From Thermomucor indicae-seudaticae (taxonomy: Eukaryota > Mucoromycota > Mucoromycetes > Mucorales > Lichtheimiaceae), in NCBI GenBank assembly GCA_000787465.1, contig JSYX01000140.1, positions 1-64,000 on the forward strand: a stretch of DNA of 64,000 bases, in the 5' to 3' direction. The position numbers were made by a program, and so were the translations under genes. The notes below the pieces were generated by a model, which was not told the DNA's origin, made no database searches, and was given only the letters and a program-made list of their open reading frames with translations. Shown piece after piece: positions 49,643-61,459 of the stretch (position 1 is the first letter of the stretch; each line of letters starts with the position of its first letter).

Positions 49643-50741
49643 GTAGATCTAGCGTATTTTTAACAGAGACCGTACTGAATGGACTTTGTTTGGCTTTACA
49701 CAATTAAATATTGGAATGCTTTCCGTCAAAAAAGCTGTTTTGACCTAGACGTCAAAGTGTTGTGTTAATGTGGCATTATTCATTCTTAGAGACATGCGAT
49801 TCGCCGTAATTGTATGGTGCTCTGTCCATGTTGCTCTGCATCAAGACAACAGCGGGTGAAACACAGTAACCTTTCTAAAACGTTTTACGCTTTGTTACTG
49901 TATGTCGCTACAATGGGAAGTAAAATCATTGGTTTATTCAGGGTTGGAACAGGTATGGAAAAGTTCCAGATTCGTTTATGCAGTGCTGTTGTTCTGTTCG
50001 CTGTCTGGTACGACCCGTACATTTTAGGATAACTAATTTGCTTTGTGCTACACAGCAGCTTCACATTCCTTCCGAGAAAAAGTGATTCTCGAAACTTCCC
50101 AGACAATCGGGGAAACTATTTATCTATCTTTAGACGTCCTACTCCAGAAGAAAAAGAATGGCTGATGAACGTTAAGGCCAGTTCTTTAGGGGAATAAGTC
50201 CAGGGACCGAAATAACGAGTTCCTTTAAATTGATCTGGCCCAGGCGAAGAAGATAATGAAATTTTTGGCAGACACTAGGATAGCTCCGCAGCTTCCAATG
50301 GAGGCAAATGGCGGCTTTTTGTAAATTAAGCACATACCAGATGGCTGCATATACTGATTTATTGCGAGTTCAAAATAGGTAGGTCGGCCCCCTGCCCTTG
50401 AATAACTTGTTGGTAAAGCCGCCACATGGCTTTTGGATGCAATGAGCCCGAAAATTCAATTGCGCGAAGGCGGTGATCGATTTTAGGGCCAATAACAATT
50501 AACTTTCTCCTTGTCCCTGTGTGTGCCTGTTCCTGTTTCCTCCCCTTTCTTCATCTCAACGCTCTCCTCTCATCATTAATTTTCTCGTTTTCTCTTTTTT
50601 TGCATTCAACGAGCATTGTGAGCAAAAAACTTGAATACTGAGCCCTGCCGCACGTCAGAGTAGTGGACCTCCATCACTTTTGATCTTGTACAACAGAGGG
50701 CTCATCACCTGTATCCTCTAACTGAAGAACCAATCCCGACG
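49643..50741. other. intergenic region, SKP1 to CLA4-like gene
   Basis: No supported gene in 1.1 kb. The right end is pyrimidine-rich (for example TCTCGTTTTCTCTTTTTTTG near 50580), consistent with the promoter and leader of the kinase gene. Confidence 0.5.
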
Positions 50742-53469
50742 ATGACTGAAATCATCAAGGACGGTTACCTGTCGGTGAAGGAGGATGGTTTGCGTGCCTG
50801 GATTTGGTCGAAGCGCTTCTGTGTGCTCAGGGACCAGGCACTCACCTTTCACAGAAACGAGGTAACGTGTGCTAATCGTGTATAACTGGCGGACGGGCGG
50901 CCGGCGGACGGGATATGACGTCCTTATTAAGCATGATATTCCTCGGACTGCTGGTTTTCGCTTTTCATTATCATAATATGGGCAGCTAATCTGATCTTTC
51001 CTGGAAAATAGCAATCCGGCCAATGCGTCGCATTAATCTTTCTGAAAGAGATCACTTCAGTGACACGTACCGACCTAAAACCGTATTGTTTCGAGATCGT
51101 TACCAAAGACAAGACATACTATGTTGCCTGTAAAAACGATGATGAACTCTACTCATGGATGGATGAGATCTATAACGTAAGTATATTACATTAAATGGCT
51201 CGCCATAGCATTGGTAACTGACGTACACATCCCATCTAGCGATCTCCGTTGGGTGCCTCAGGTCCGACAAACTTTGTGCACGAGATGCACGTCGGCTTTG
51301 ACCCGATAACGGGTGCATTTACGGTAAATGTCAATAAGAGAGAGTTCGTAGTAATAGGCGGCTAAACGTGGGCGTTATTAGGGCATGCCGGATCAATGGA
51401 CCAAACTGCTTAAAGGCTCGGCTATTACAGCTGAAGATGCTGCAAAGAACCCTCAAGCAGTATTGGATGTTTTAGAGTTCTACACAGAGCAAACTAAACG
51501 TGAGGCAGAAGAGTATGGAACTTCTCATCTACAAGGAGCTGTGGAGCGTAGGAGCGACGATCGATGGGCAGCTCTTCTCCAAGAATCCAAAAAGTCTCCA
51601 AATACCCCGATACCTTCTTCCGCAGTACGTACTCCCCCTCCACGTCCTGCTCCTCCACCACCATTGAATGGACCTTTACCCGACTGTGATGTAAACGAAA
51701 TGATGGACGAACTTTCCATTCGTCAAGCGGTAAGAGAAGTTCGTCGTATAGGGGAATGTGTCACTTCACGCCACGTGCTGATAATGTCAATTAGGACCGA
51801 CGAACACCGACATCCAAGCTGTCGCCGTCCCAATCCGACTCCCCGAGAGACAAAGCTCCACCTTCACCTGTAAGACTTGTTATACAATTGTTTATTCTGA
51901 GTCATATAGGATACTAACTGACGTTTTCCAGGGATTGTACCCACGTTCTCCACGTGACCCTCCCAGTTCTCCACGTCAATACCCTCGACCAGAGCCATCC
52001 AAATCTTATGGCGCTGCTCAATCCCAGAATAGACCCCATAACAATGGTAACGGTGCTCCCAGTTCGTACGACGATCGGGCTTTGCTTGAACGTGAACGTC
52101 TGGAACGTGAGAGACGGGAACGTGAGCGCGAACGGGAGCTTCGTGAAAAGGAACGATTGCTCCGAGAAAAGGAACGGCAAGAAAAAGAACGTCAACAACA
52201 GCGCGAACGCGAGTTGCGTGAACGCGAACTTCGTGAGCGGGAGATCCGTGAACGTGAGCGAGAGAAGGCTGCGGCTCAAGTCTCGACGCCCAAGAAGAAG
52301 GTTGAGCAACGCATTAGCACGATGACTGAAGCACAGATCATGGAAAAGCTTCGATCCGTTGTGACTAAAGGTGATCCTAACGACTATTACAAAAAGATCA
52401 AGAGGGTTGGTCAAGGGTAAGTGTTGTTTATCTTTATATATTCAGACAACGTCTTTTAAGCATCAAGTTTATTAGCGCCTCTGGTTCGGTCTATGTCGCG
52501 ATTTCGCATGCTACCAACACCAAAGTGGCTATCAAGCAGATGGATCTTGCTCATCAGCCCAGAAAGGAACTTATTGTGAACGAGATCTTGGTTATGAAGG
52601 AGTCTCAGCATCGCAATATTGTAAACTACTTGGACTCTTTCCTGGTTGGTAACAAGGATCTGTGGGTTATCATGGAATACATGGAAGGTGGTGCTCTCAC
52701 CGATGTCATCGACAATAACAGTTCGATGACGGAACAGCAGATTGCCACCATCTGTTTGGAGGTAATAATCTTGCTAAACGGTATATACAGAGATGGTACT
52801 GAACTGGTTTTGATAGACAACTGCTGGATTGCACCATCTTCATTCTCGGAACATCATCCACCGTGACATCAAATCAGACAACATCCTCCTCAACTTCCAA
52901 GGAAAAGTCAAGATCAGTGATTTTGGCTTTTGCGCTAAGCTGACTGAATCCAAGAGCAAGCGTGCTACTATGGTGGGCACTCCTTATTGGGTAAGTGGCG
53001 GCAGTGGCATCATTAATAACTCATTGGGTACCTACTATCAGCACTTGCTAATAAAACTCTCTCTCTGGGTAGATGGCACCCGAAGTGGTTAAACAGAAAG
53101 AATACGGTGCAAAGGTGGACATCTGGTCATTGGGTATTATGGCCATTGAAATGATTGAGAACGAACCTCCTTATCTGGACGAAGAACCACTCAAGGCACT
53201 CTATCTGATTGCCACGAATGGAACCCCAACCCTTAAGAACCCCGAGAAATTGTCACGGGAATTGAAGAGCTTCTTGGCCGTGTGTCTATGTGTAGATGTG
53301 CGATCAAGAGCCACCGCTGCGGAATTATTAGAAGTAAGTGTTTTGCCAACGACTTTTGAGTGCTCGAATAGACACTAACTGTTTGAAAAACAAGCACGAG
53401 TTCCTCAAAAAGGCGGGACCTTTGGAAATCCTGGCGCCATTGATGAAGTTCAAGACCAAACAACGCTAA
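50742..53469 (+). CDS. CLA4: CLA4-type p21-activated kinase (PH-CRIB-kinase)
   Basis: Cdc42/Rac effector kinase for polarity, septation and hyphal growth. Domains in order: PH domain ([20 protein letters not shown] to [20 protein letters not shown]), CRIB ([20 protein letters not shown]), a proline-rich stretch ([18 protein letters not shown]), and a strikingly charged Arg/Glu helix of about 70 residues ([20 protein letters not shown]). The kinase domain follows: [54 protein letters not shown] and [16 protein letters not shown]. The PH domain separates CLA4-type from STE20-type PAKs. About nine introns; the exon between 51730 and 51930 is approximate. The catalytic Lys, Asp and DFG are intact. 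It ends LMKFKTKQR. Confidence 0.94.
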
Positions 53470-54513
53470 TTAATGGATATTACAACTTCTTCTTTTGCGC
53501 TAGCTTCTCTTTTAGTAGTCTATTACTGGATAACTGTATGTGCGTCCAGAATAAAAAAGTTTCAAGTTAACTTACAATATTTAAATGATTCCATCGCTTC
53601 AACGTCGCAGTGCTAGACAAGAATACCGTATATTTACTGTTTGCCTATTCAAGCTAAATGGAGATTTCGTTCTGATCAGTGGTCATGTTCCAACTGACAA
53701 TTGTTACCATATGGGCGTCTTCTCTTTGATCCATTTGAAAGGTCCATTGGGTCAGTTATTCTCTCCTTGGCGAAGCGTTTTTTTTGCTTGATTTTTCTTA
53801 AACCTGGCCAATGCGGTTTAGCAAGTGCCTTATAGCCACAATACCAGGTCTTAACCGTTTATCTGCAGTGCCCGTCGTGTGCTTTTTACATACTTTGTGT
53901 CTCGGTTTTGCTTGAGCCTGCAAAGCTCAAGTACGCTCATCAAGTTGTCGCCGCATTTCCACTGCCCATTTCCGTTTCTCTTTGCATTTCTTCTGTTACT
54001 GGCAAAATGTCTTCCGATGGGTTGGAATTCTTCCACTTCGCGACCCTCAGATGATATATCCATTTACTGCTACACTGCATTGCATGTTGTAAAGCCGCTA
54101 AGGCACTACGGTGCGCCCGCGCGCGGATTCACTCCGAGTTCTTGCCGTGATTGGACTCAGGACTTAGGACCTACGTCTTACGTCTTAAGCCCTTCAGGTG
54201 TTCATACTTCGTAGATATTCTTGTCTACTATATATCGCTTCAACAACGAATTTGATACGATAGCTTCTTGAATGCAAGTGCAAGATATTCGTACAGTACC
54301 AAAAAATGGTCCATCTTGACGCTGTTAAACCATCACGATAACTGTTATTGCCAAACCTTAAAAGGGTGCAGGAACAAAACTTTCACGATATTTCCGTGAG
54401 ACTGGTCAAGATGCAGGAACAAATGGGGTCACTGGCTTTTAAAGCGGTGAACGAAAAGAGGAACCACTGCGCAACTTTTTTTACCGATCACACCTCTTTC
54501 TCTCTTATCTTTA
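53470..54513. other. intergenic region, CLA4 to RRM/zinc-knuckle gene
   Basis: No supported gene in about 1 kb; short frames lack domains. A thymine/cytosine-rich segment near 54480-54510 precedes the next start codon. Confidence 0.5.
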
Positions 54514-55702
54514 ATGGCTTTGTTTGTTGGAAAAGTGCCTCGCTCAATGAGCACTGTAAGTTTTCCACTGATCTCTTTGCCGTAGTGAAGAATGTTGATC
54601 TAACGCCCAACTGTAGGATGAGCTCAAGACCATATTCTCAAAGTATGGTACGATCACTCGTCTCGAGCTGAAGACCGGTGAGTAATTGGTAATTGCCGCT
54701 GATGGTCGATTTTTCTGGTTAATGTTGTGGTAACAGATTTCGGCTTTGTTGAGTATGCCGAAAAGCGTGAGGCTGAAGATGCTATCCTTGGCGAGAACGG
54801 AAGGGTATGTTTCGGTCATGAAAAGTCAGCGGTAGGAACAAAGATCTTGACGTGCGACGATTAGGATTTGGTTGTCGAATGGGCAAAGAATGGTGGTAAG
54901 CGCCCTAATGAAAATGAATGCTTCAACTGTGGCAAAGAAGGTGATTGCGTAAGTCCCAAGTGTATTCTCGGTTACTAAACGAAACATTTTTCCCTTTCAA
55001 AAGGCCACTGGGCGAAGGACTGTCAAGAACGTGGACGTGGTTATCGTGGATATGGAAGAAATCGAGCACGATCTCCTCGTCGTGATTATGGTGGTCGTGA
55101 AAGAAGGTACCCCTTCCGTTAATTATATCTATGGGGGAGCATTAGAAATGAGAAGCAGCAGCAGCAAGTCTCTTTACTTGGGAGCAAAGATTTTGTCCCT
55201 GATCCTGACAAGTTTCCTCCCACCTCCTGTGCCGAGTCGAGACACACAAAGGAGCGAGAGAGAAAGAGAGATCTCTTTTTCTTGGACTTTTTGCTTTGGC
55301 CGCTGCCGCTACTACTTGGAGAGAAAAAAGGGGAAATTGTGTAATCCGCGATTGTCTGACACTTGCCGCCTTGGCAATCTTTTTGTTTTCTTTTATGTCC
55401 CCTTGGCTCTCCTGGCGTCTGTTCTCTCTCTCTGTGATTTACTTTTGGTAAGATGGATGCTTCATTTTCTCTCTCTCCCTCTTGGAAGACACTAACAAAG
55501 ATGTGTACTTTCTTTTAGGGCTTAAAGAGGAAGAATGAATGGAAGAAGCGACCGTGACCGCCGCCGAGATCGCGAAGAGTCTCCGCACAGAGACAACTAT
55601 CATCGTGCAAGAGACTATGATCGACATGAAAGACGCGAGCGCAGAGATTACAACGAACGTAGCGGCACGGAAAATGGTGCTCGTCATTACGAACGCGATT
55701 AG
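54514..55702 (+). CDS. RRM plus zinc-knuckle SR-like splicing factor
   Basis: Exons 54514-54555, 54617-54677, 54737-54804, 54865-54940, 55004-55106 and about 55527-55702. The RRM reads MALFVGKVPRSMST, DELKTIFSKYGTITRLELKT and DFGFVEYAEKREAEDAILGE. A CCHC knuckle follows (CFNCGKEGHWAKDC), then an RGG/RS-type tail (RGRGYRGYGRNRARSPRRDY; later RSDRDRRRDREESPHRDNYH). This layout resembles RSZ22/SRSF7-type SR proteins, which bind exonic enhancers. The last intron is about 420 nt, far longer than the others. The donor of intron 4 (GTGATT) has a stronger GTAAGT donor 8 nt downstream that would shift the frame. If the last intron is retained, the protein stops 7 residues in and loses most of the RS tail. 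Confidence 0.85.
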
Positions 55703-55815
55703 TTAGTTTTAAATATAGCTTATTGCTTTACTAGTCATTTCGCAGTTTATCGCAAGAATATAAGTACTGTCAACTAGTGCGAGGAAAAGTATAATGTATG
55801 AAACAAATAATGGAG

Positions 55816-56742
55816 CTATGCTGGTGGTGGTCGCCGTACACCTATTCTTCCTTTCAATGATTCAGGGATATCAAGCTCACCCAATTCCTTCGGTGTAGAA
55901 TTGCCATTGCTACTGCTCTCGATTCGTTCACGAGAGGATCTTGGTCGCAGCCGGCGGGGCGACAATGATCGACGTCTCGGTTCTGAATGATGATGCTGCC
56001 GTGGCCATCTGCGACGGTGGTCGTCGGCTACTCTTTTCCCTAACCGGCTGAATATATCCCCACGAGGTGGTGGTGTATCGTTGTTCCGTCGAGGACCAAG
56101 ACGATTTTCTATACCACTACCAGCACGAGTCGTCGTAGGTCGCTTACTATTACTACGATCTTCTTCACCGTATAACAAGTAATAGCGACTTTTTGCACGT
56201 GCGTTCTTTTCCTTGACATCAGCCGTTGTTGCCATGCGGATCTGCAGTTTGAGGTGTTCTTTTGGCTTATATGGTTGTGCTTGAAGCAAGGTATTCGTGG
56301 TGAGCGTGACAGCACTGTCCTCTTTGACCAACAACAAAGAGTTTGCCGCTTGCTTAGCCGTTTCTGCATCTTCAAAGACCAGATTACCTGAAAAAAAGAG
56401 CTCTTTAGTTTTTCTCTCTAGTACTACTACAAGTTGATGGTCATGTACGTTACAAGAAGTGTCGTTGATCCACTCGATTTTCTTGAGAGGCACATGTGCA
56501 GCGTAGTTTTGAATGTCTTGGGTACTCATTTCATCTACTCCACAAAGGAAAATGACTTCAGGGCGTGGGTTTGCATTTTCGGGTGGAGGTAGCGGTGACG
56601 GTTGTTGTTGTTGTTGATGATTAACCGCGGTTGCTGCTGATGTTGCACTGTAACTTTCGAGTGCTTGCAAAAATGCATCGTCTACATCTTCGTCAACGAG
56701 GGTGGTGGTGATTGTTTCACCGTCCAACATGTCTGAGCCCAT
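55816..56742 (-). CDS. NCBP3-like nuclear cap-binding protein
   Basis: Open frame of 308 residues from ATG 56742, as read without introns. Acidic/Gln-rich start, then EVIFLCGVDEMSTQDIQNYA, KKIEWINDTSCNV, LVFEDAETAKQAANSLLL and LKLQIRMATTADVKEKNARA with KSRYYLLYGEED, and an Arg-rich tail (RRRSLSPRRLRPRSSRER) ending RIGVRRPPPA. The WxNDTSCNV core and the R-x-A-T...DVKE...SRYYLLYG block are signatures of NCBP3, which joins NCBP1 in an alternative cap-binding complex for mRNA export. A 61-nt intron-like insert (GTACATG to TTTTTTTCAG, minus strand, 56390-56450) separates SCN from LVFEDAE. Removing it with canonical ends would shift frame (see findings). Convergent with the RRM gene (113 nt between stops). 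Confidence 0.78.
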   Translation of the reverse strand: MGSDMLDGETITTTLVDEDVDDAFLQALESYSATSAATAVNHQQQQQPSPLPPPENANPRPEVIFLCGVDEMSTQDIQNYAAHVPLKKIEWINDTSCNVHDHQLVVVLERKTKELFFSGNLVFEDAETAKQAANSLLLVKEDSAVTLTTNTLLQAQPYKPKEHLKLQIRMATTADVKEKNARAKSRYYLLYGEEDRSNSKRPTTTRAGSGIENRLGPRRNNDTPPPRGDIFSRLGKRVADDHRRRWPRQHHHSEPRRRSLSPRRLRPRSSRERIESSSNGNSTPKELGELDIPESLKGRIGVRRPPPA

Positions 56743-57477
56743 GAGCTAAGCATGACGCGCATAATATAGAGGTGTACATGTTCGCTTTACGCAAAAGAAA
56801 ACTGGAGTCGAAAGATACCTATGTCCATGTCCGTTGTGTCAGCCATTGTTACCGAGATGTTGGCGTGGAAAATGTGTTGTATTTCTCCCCAATTTCGCCA
56901 CAAATCATTATATCACAGTTTCACTCCGCAACAGCCCATCTTTTTCCTGATCACAAAGAGGTCTCTTTTTTTTTAATGCAAAACCCTGCATCAAGCCAGA
57001 TAGGACTTTTTCTTTTCTTTTTCTTTCCTTTCTTTATTGTTCCATTCCAAACAACGTGGCTCTAATGGTAGTAGAATGTTGTTGTTCAGGGGGTGAAATT
57101 CCCGGGGGGATACGCAAGATGTTGCGTGTTGTGTGTTGTGTGCGTAAGTGTGTATATGCGATGTACTTACATGGATTACGCCGCATCCGTATCGAACAGC
57201 AGCTAGGGCCCCTAGGACATATAAAAATTTCCTAGGTTTTCCGAAGCAGGAAGATGAAGCTCGGAGCAATAATGGTGATGATTAAACACGGACGCGTCTC
57301 ACTGCAGCACGTATTTGTTGTATGGTGTAGAAAAAGGAGCTCGCGGAAAATTTTCATGAATGTAGTAGTTGTTTCTCCAATGAGTCCCCTTCTATTCTCC
57401 CTTCTTTCTTTCTTGCTTCTCTTCCTCTCTTTTTCTTCTTTTTCTTCTTTTCTCATTTCGTTGAAAACGGGTGCGCC
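56743..57477. other. divergent intergenic region, NCBP3-like / kelch-BTB
   Basis: No supported gene. Both neighbours start outward from here, so it should contain two promoters. Pyrimidine tracts (TTTTCTTTTTCTTTCC near 57010; CTTCCTCTCTTTTTCTTC near 57420) and a GT-rich patch near 57120-57150 are the main features. Confidence 0.5.
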
Positions 57478-59681
57478 ATGCCTTTGCTCAAACCAGGCCA
57501 GCCGATCCGGACAACTGGCAATAACCTCGTGGGTCTTTGGCGACCTTCGTTCGTCAAAGTGGATCATCGCCTTTTCGTCTATGGCGGAGGCGGGAACGTG
57601 ACTAGCGACCTTCATGTTCTAAACCTGTGTGATATGCGTTGGGAGACCATACAGGTAGGTGTAGAACATCTCTCTCCCTTTCCCTTGCCCCCGTTCCCTT
57701 CCATGGGCGCCCACCATTATACGTATTCACAGTCACGGTCTTGTCGATCCCTTTCCTATTCGTAGGCTGTCAAAGGCGACGCGCCATGTAAACGCTATGG
57801 TCACACGGCAACCCTTTGGAACAACTGCATTATCGTTTTCGGTAACATAGCGGATGTTTTTCCCTTGCCAGAAATAAAGCTGATTATCTCGCTATGTAGG
57901 TGGTTGTAATGAACTTTCCGATTACTGCAACGACGTCCATCTTTTCGATTTGGAGAAAATGATTTGGATACAGCCCGAGATTAAAGGCAGTGTTCAAGCA
58001 CGTTATCTGCACAGCGCCACCGTGTACGACGATAAACTTTTTGTGTACGGAGGATTTGCCAAAAGCACTGATTGTAAGATACATAGCAGCCAAAGAACAT
58101 TAGAAAGGGAAGAAGAACAAAGGTATATATGACTATCTATTTTATAGGCACCTATGTATTGGACGAGCTTAGCATTTTGGATCTAAAGACGTTTACATGG
58201 ATCAAGTTCAACGGTGTGCCACCTCGGTACAACCATTCCGCCACATTGGTCGGCCACAAAATGTACATTTACGGCGGCAAGGATGAGCACGGCAACACCG
58301 TATCCGATCTTTTCGTTATCAATGTCAACGCTTCGCCTTACATCCCGCACCTTGTCCTTAGTGGATCCCAATCCAGTGCCTGCGCACACATGGTTCTTTT
58401 AAAAAGCCAACATTTCTGTGAAGCCGTATGCGGGAAGCTACTCGTCTTTGGCCGATATTTAGCCAACGGCGCATCATTAGCACAGCCACGGCACCCGGCG
58501 TCTACAGGAGCAACGGTGACTACTACCAACCATTCCGACGCTGTCTACGGACTATGGATGTTGGATCTTGACACATTGGAATGGCAACGACAAGATTGCG
58601 ACGCGCAGTTTGAAGTAGGAGGTTGGAATTACTTTACAGTGATTTCAGAAAAGGTTGGCGTAGCAGCAGAGGAACAATCCCAAGTGACGGTCAACAACTT
58701 GTTCTTTTTGGGAAATACGGATCCGTTCCGTCCTCAGGGATACGACCATTTCAGGTACAGAAATTTCTCTATGCCTGGTAACTTTCCCACGGAATTGCTC
58801 AATATTAATTACATAGAGACGCACTGATAATCAATGGCGAATCTCTTGGGTTATACGACATTCCGCCACCAAGCTTCTCGCATGAGTTTGCTCAGTTACT
58901 CAACAACCCAGAGCTCTCCGATTTTGTCATTGTACCCTCCAACGGTCAAGAGTTGCATGTCCATCAAGTGATTTTGATTACGCGCTGGCCGCATTTCAGA
59001 CACATTTACAAGTCCGGCATGCTCGAAGCGCAACAACGTCGGATGGAGATTCCAGAACCCTACGAAACCGTGCTTGCCTTTCTCAAATATCTTTACAGCG
59101 ACCGACTGGACGAGAACGAACCTTGGCAGGTCGTGTGCGAAGTGCTTGTGATTGCCAACATGTACCTCCTCAACAGGTTAAAAAAGATCTGTTGCGAGCG
59201 GCTGTTCCGCCACCATTTGACGGTCGAGAGCTGTGGGTTAATCTTCGAGAAGGCAATTCTGGCCGAAGAGACCGGGTTGAAGATGCTCGCACTTGATTTC
59301 ATGTTTCGCAACTATGGCTCCGTATTAAAATCCAATGTATTGTTGCAGATGCCCGTCGCTGTGCGGCAAGAGTTCTTGGAAGCCGTGCCGGATGAAGCTG
59401 TATTAGGGGTCAATAGTCGGTCCTGTCCTTCTTCTACCAGGATTGCTGTACCATCACCCGCTAAATTAGTTCCACCTCCCCCTCTGCTTACCACAGCAGG
59501 CAATCATAACCGCAGTAATGGCGGTGGTCTGATAATGCAACAACAACAGTCATCGGGTCATCATTATTTCCATCCAAGCTACAACAATGGGACATCGGGC
59601 GCTGTAGTAAGACTCCGACAGGCTCTCAGTACCACCTCCGCAACTAATAACCCACACAATGGCATGAGTGTGGGCGTGTAG
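57478..59681 (+). CDS. kelch-repeat protein with C-terminal BTB domain
   Basis: Kelch blades first: HRLFVYGGGGNVTSDLHVLN, CKRYGHTATLWNNCIIVFGG, ARYLHSATVYDDKLFVYGGF, and PRYNHSATLVGHKMYIYGGK with LFVIN. A longer, less regular part (GLWMLDLDTLEWQRQ) completes the propeller. After an intron near 58756-58820 comes a BTB/POZ domain: LLNNPELSDFVIVPSNGQEL, HVHQVILITRWPHFRHIY, ETVLAFLKYLYSDRLDENEP, then a BACK-like helical part (LTVESCGLIFEKAILAEETG). The tail is Pro, Gln, His and Asn-rich. The order kelch then BTB resembles LZTR1-type and fungal Ral2-like proteins rather than animal KLHL proteins. It may be a cullin-3 adaptor (inference). Introns near 57654-57764, 57842-57898 and 58072-58149. Confidence 0.85.
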
Positions 59682-60265
59682 TCTTTTCTTTTTCGCTTTC
59701 CTATTAATATCTTACCTTGCTATTCACCCACACACACGCACACTTATACTCTATTAATATTCCGCTGCCTTTCCTCCTTCCTCCTCGTTTGTCTTAAGCT
59801 TTGCTTTTTCCCTTAGTTCCCGAATTTGGCCATTTCTTCGTATACCAATGGTTTTGCTTGGGGTTATCAAGATAGATGGAAAAACGAAACGGACAAGGTT
59901 GTACTATAGTCGCTAATAGTTGCCCTCTCTTTTATACTTTTCTAAGAAAAAGTAATCTTAACCTTTTTTGATTGACACCTATGGCTTTGATCTATATTTC
60001 ATCATCTTGGATTGACCTTTGGTCTCGAAAGAAATGCACCCTTGGGGTCAAACCAACTTTAATAGACACAACGAACGGAAATCTTCATCCGAGCGCGATC
60101 GCATTAATTAAGATTGGTAGCAATAATAATAAAGTATTTGATATAAGTATTATATACAGTCAACCAGGACTCGAGGAATATTATGCTAATGACTTCCTTT
60201 TCACCATGCAGCAGCAGCTGCGTCAGATTCCATCCTAGCCAAGAGTGGGTATCCCTTTTGCGTGT
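59682..60265. other. convergent intergenic region
   Basis: Contains the 3' UTRs of two convergent genes. The 88-residue plus frame 59972-60238 lacks any recognisable feature. Polyadenylation-like AATAATAAA occurs near 60123. Confidence 0.5.
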
Positions 60266-61178
60266 TTATTGACCGTTGAGTAAACCTGTAGGGATCTTGT
60301 TTGGCAGAAATCTAGAGCATTTTACCTGAATATTCTCATCCTTTTCATTTTGTCCAGATTGAGTGAATGTTGGTACGTATCCATCTAATAAGGAAGGTCG
60401 GGAAGGCCGTTCATTGCTCAACGTAAGCGATTCTTTTAGACTGCTATCACTGCTGCCAACGGAGACGCCCTCGTTATCACCGTCTTCATTTCGTGGGTAA
60501 TCATCATCCTTCTCTGTGTCTTTCGAAGGTTGGACGGGTTTTTGAATGACGTGGCGGCAAAGCAGGGCTGCGCCTTGTGAATGAGGACTCTGTGCCCAAT
60601 ACAACAGGATGAGTTTGTAAATGCGATATCTTGGGAACAAATAAAGAAGATCGGATGCCCAGTGATCTATCACTGTTTCTCTCTTTCAGTCTCCTGTGGG
60701 GCATTAGAGGTCGTTTTCTCCCTTCACCTTGTAAAGAGCCATAAAGGATCCAATAAGTCAACCAAGCTTGGTATTCTTCAATAGGAGGAGAAGAGGCTGA
60801 AGGAAGGGTTTTCACGAGTCGCCAACTCTGCCACGCAGGATAGGCTACGCCAAGAAGGTTCAAGGCGAGGTAGTGAGAGTGACGGTAGAATCGCTGAAGA
60901 GCCGCGGCCATGCCAACCGTGAGACTAGCAAACAAGAAGACGGGGTGAACACCTTTCTGGACAAGTAATCGGACAAGGCGTGATTTCGCATAGATCGTTT
61001 CGAGAGAGTGAATGCGGCTGATGGTCGCCTTCTTGAAAAAAGAAGTCAGGAACTCGAGGTTTATGGGTGACGCACTGTTCAGGGAATTGAGCAGGTTCAC
61101 TATAGCAAGTGACGTGGCATGGTAGCGATCATCATGTTCCTGGTCGTCCATCATCCAAAGAGAGACATAAGGAATCAC
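60266..61178 (-). CDS. TB2/DP1/HVA22 (REEP/Yop1-like) ER membrane protein
   Basis: Start at ATG 61178 or the nearby in-frame ATG 61154 (MMDDQEHDDR). The N-terminal 90 residues are helical and soluble. The family core is clear: SHYLALNLLGVAYPAWQSWR, IEEYQAWLTYWILYGSLQ, then after an intron (about 60674-60728) VIDHWASDLLYLFPRYRIYK with LILLYWAQSPHSQGA. Two hairpin membrane segments shape ER tubules in Yop1/REEP relatives. The C-terminal 100 residues are acidic and Ser-rich (NEDGDNEGVSVGSSDSSLKE). The last residues after QNEKDENIQ read through a GTAAAA donor-like site to stop 60266; a final short exon is possible. The long N-terminal extension is more than Yop1 usually has. Confidence 0.85.
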
Positions 61179-61459
61179 ATGCCCTCGCGCGCGGGGAATG
61201 AATTCTTAATTGTACGGCATAAACTTTTGCGTCCTCGGTTAGTACTGTTTGCGTCAACTTAAAGTGAAATTTGCGCCATGCTTTGACGAAGTTTATTGTG
61301 AAATCGAAATACATTTGCACCGTGATGTAGGCTTATGATATGCATCTGTGCGTTCTCGTCGTTGTTTAGTAACGACTCAAGCAATAGATAGCATTGCGCC
61401 TGAAACTGCTTTTGTCACGCTTTTATAAGGCTTTTCGTTCAACAACGCTGTCCGTCATT

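Noticed and set aside
50900..50925. GC-rich CGGACGGGCGGCCGGCGGACGGG patch
   Set aside because: Lies within an intron of the PAK gene; too short and isolated to support an element.
59972..60238. 88-residue plus frame between convergent genes
   Set aside because: Located in the expected 3' UTR space, with no recognisable features.
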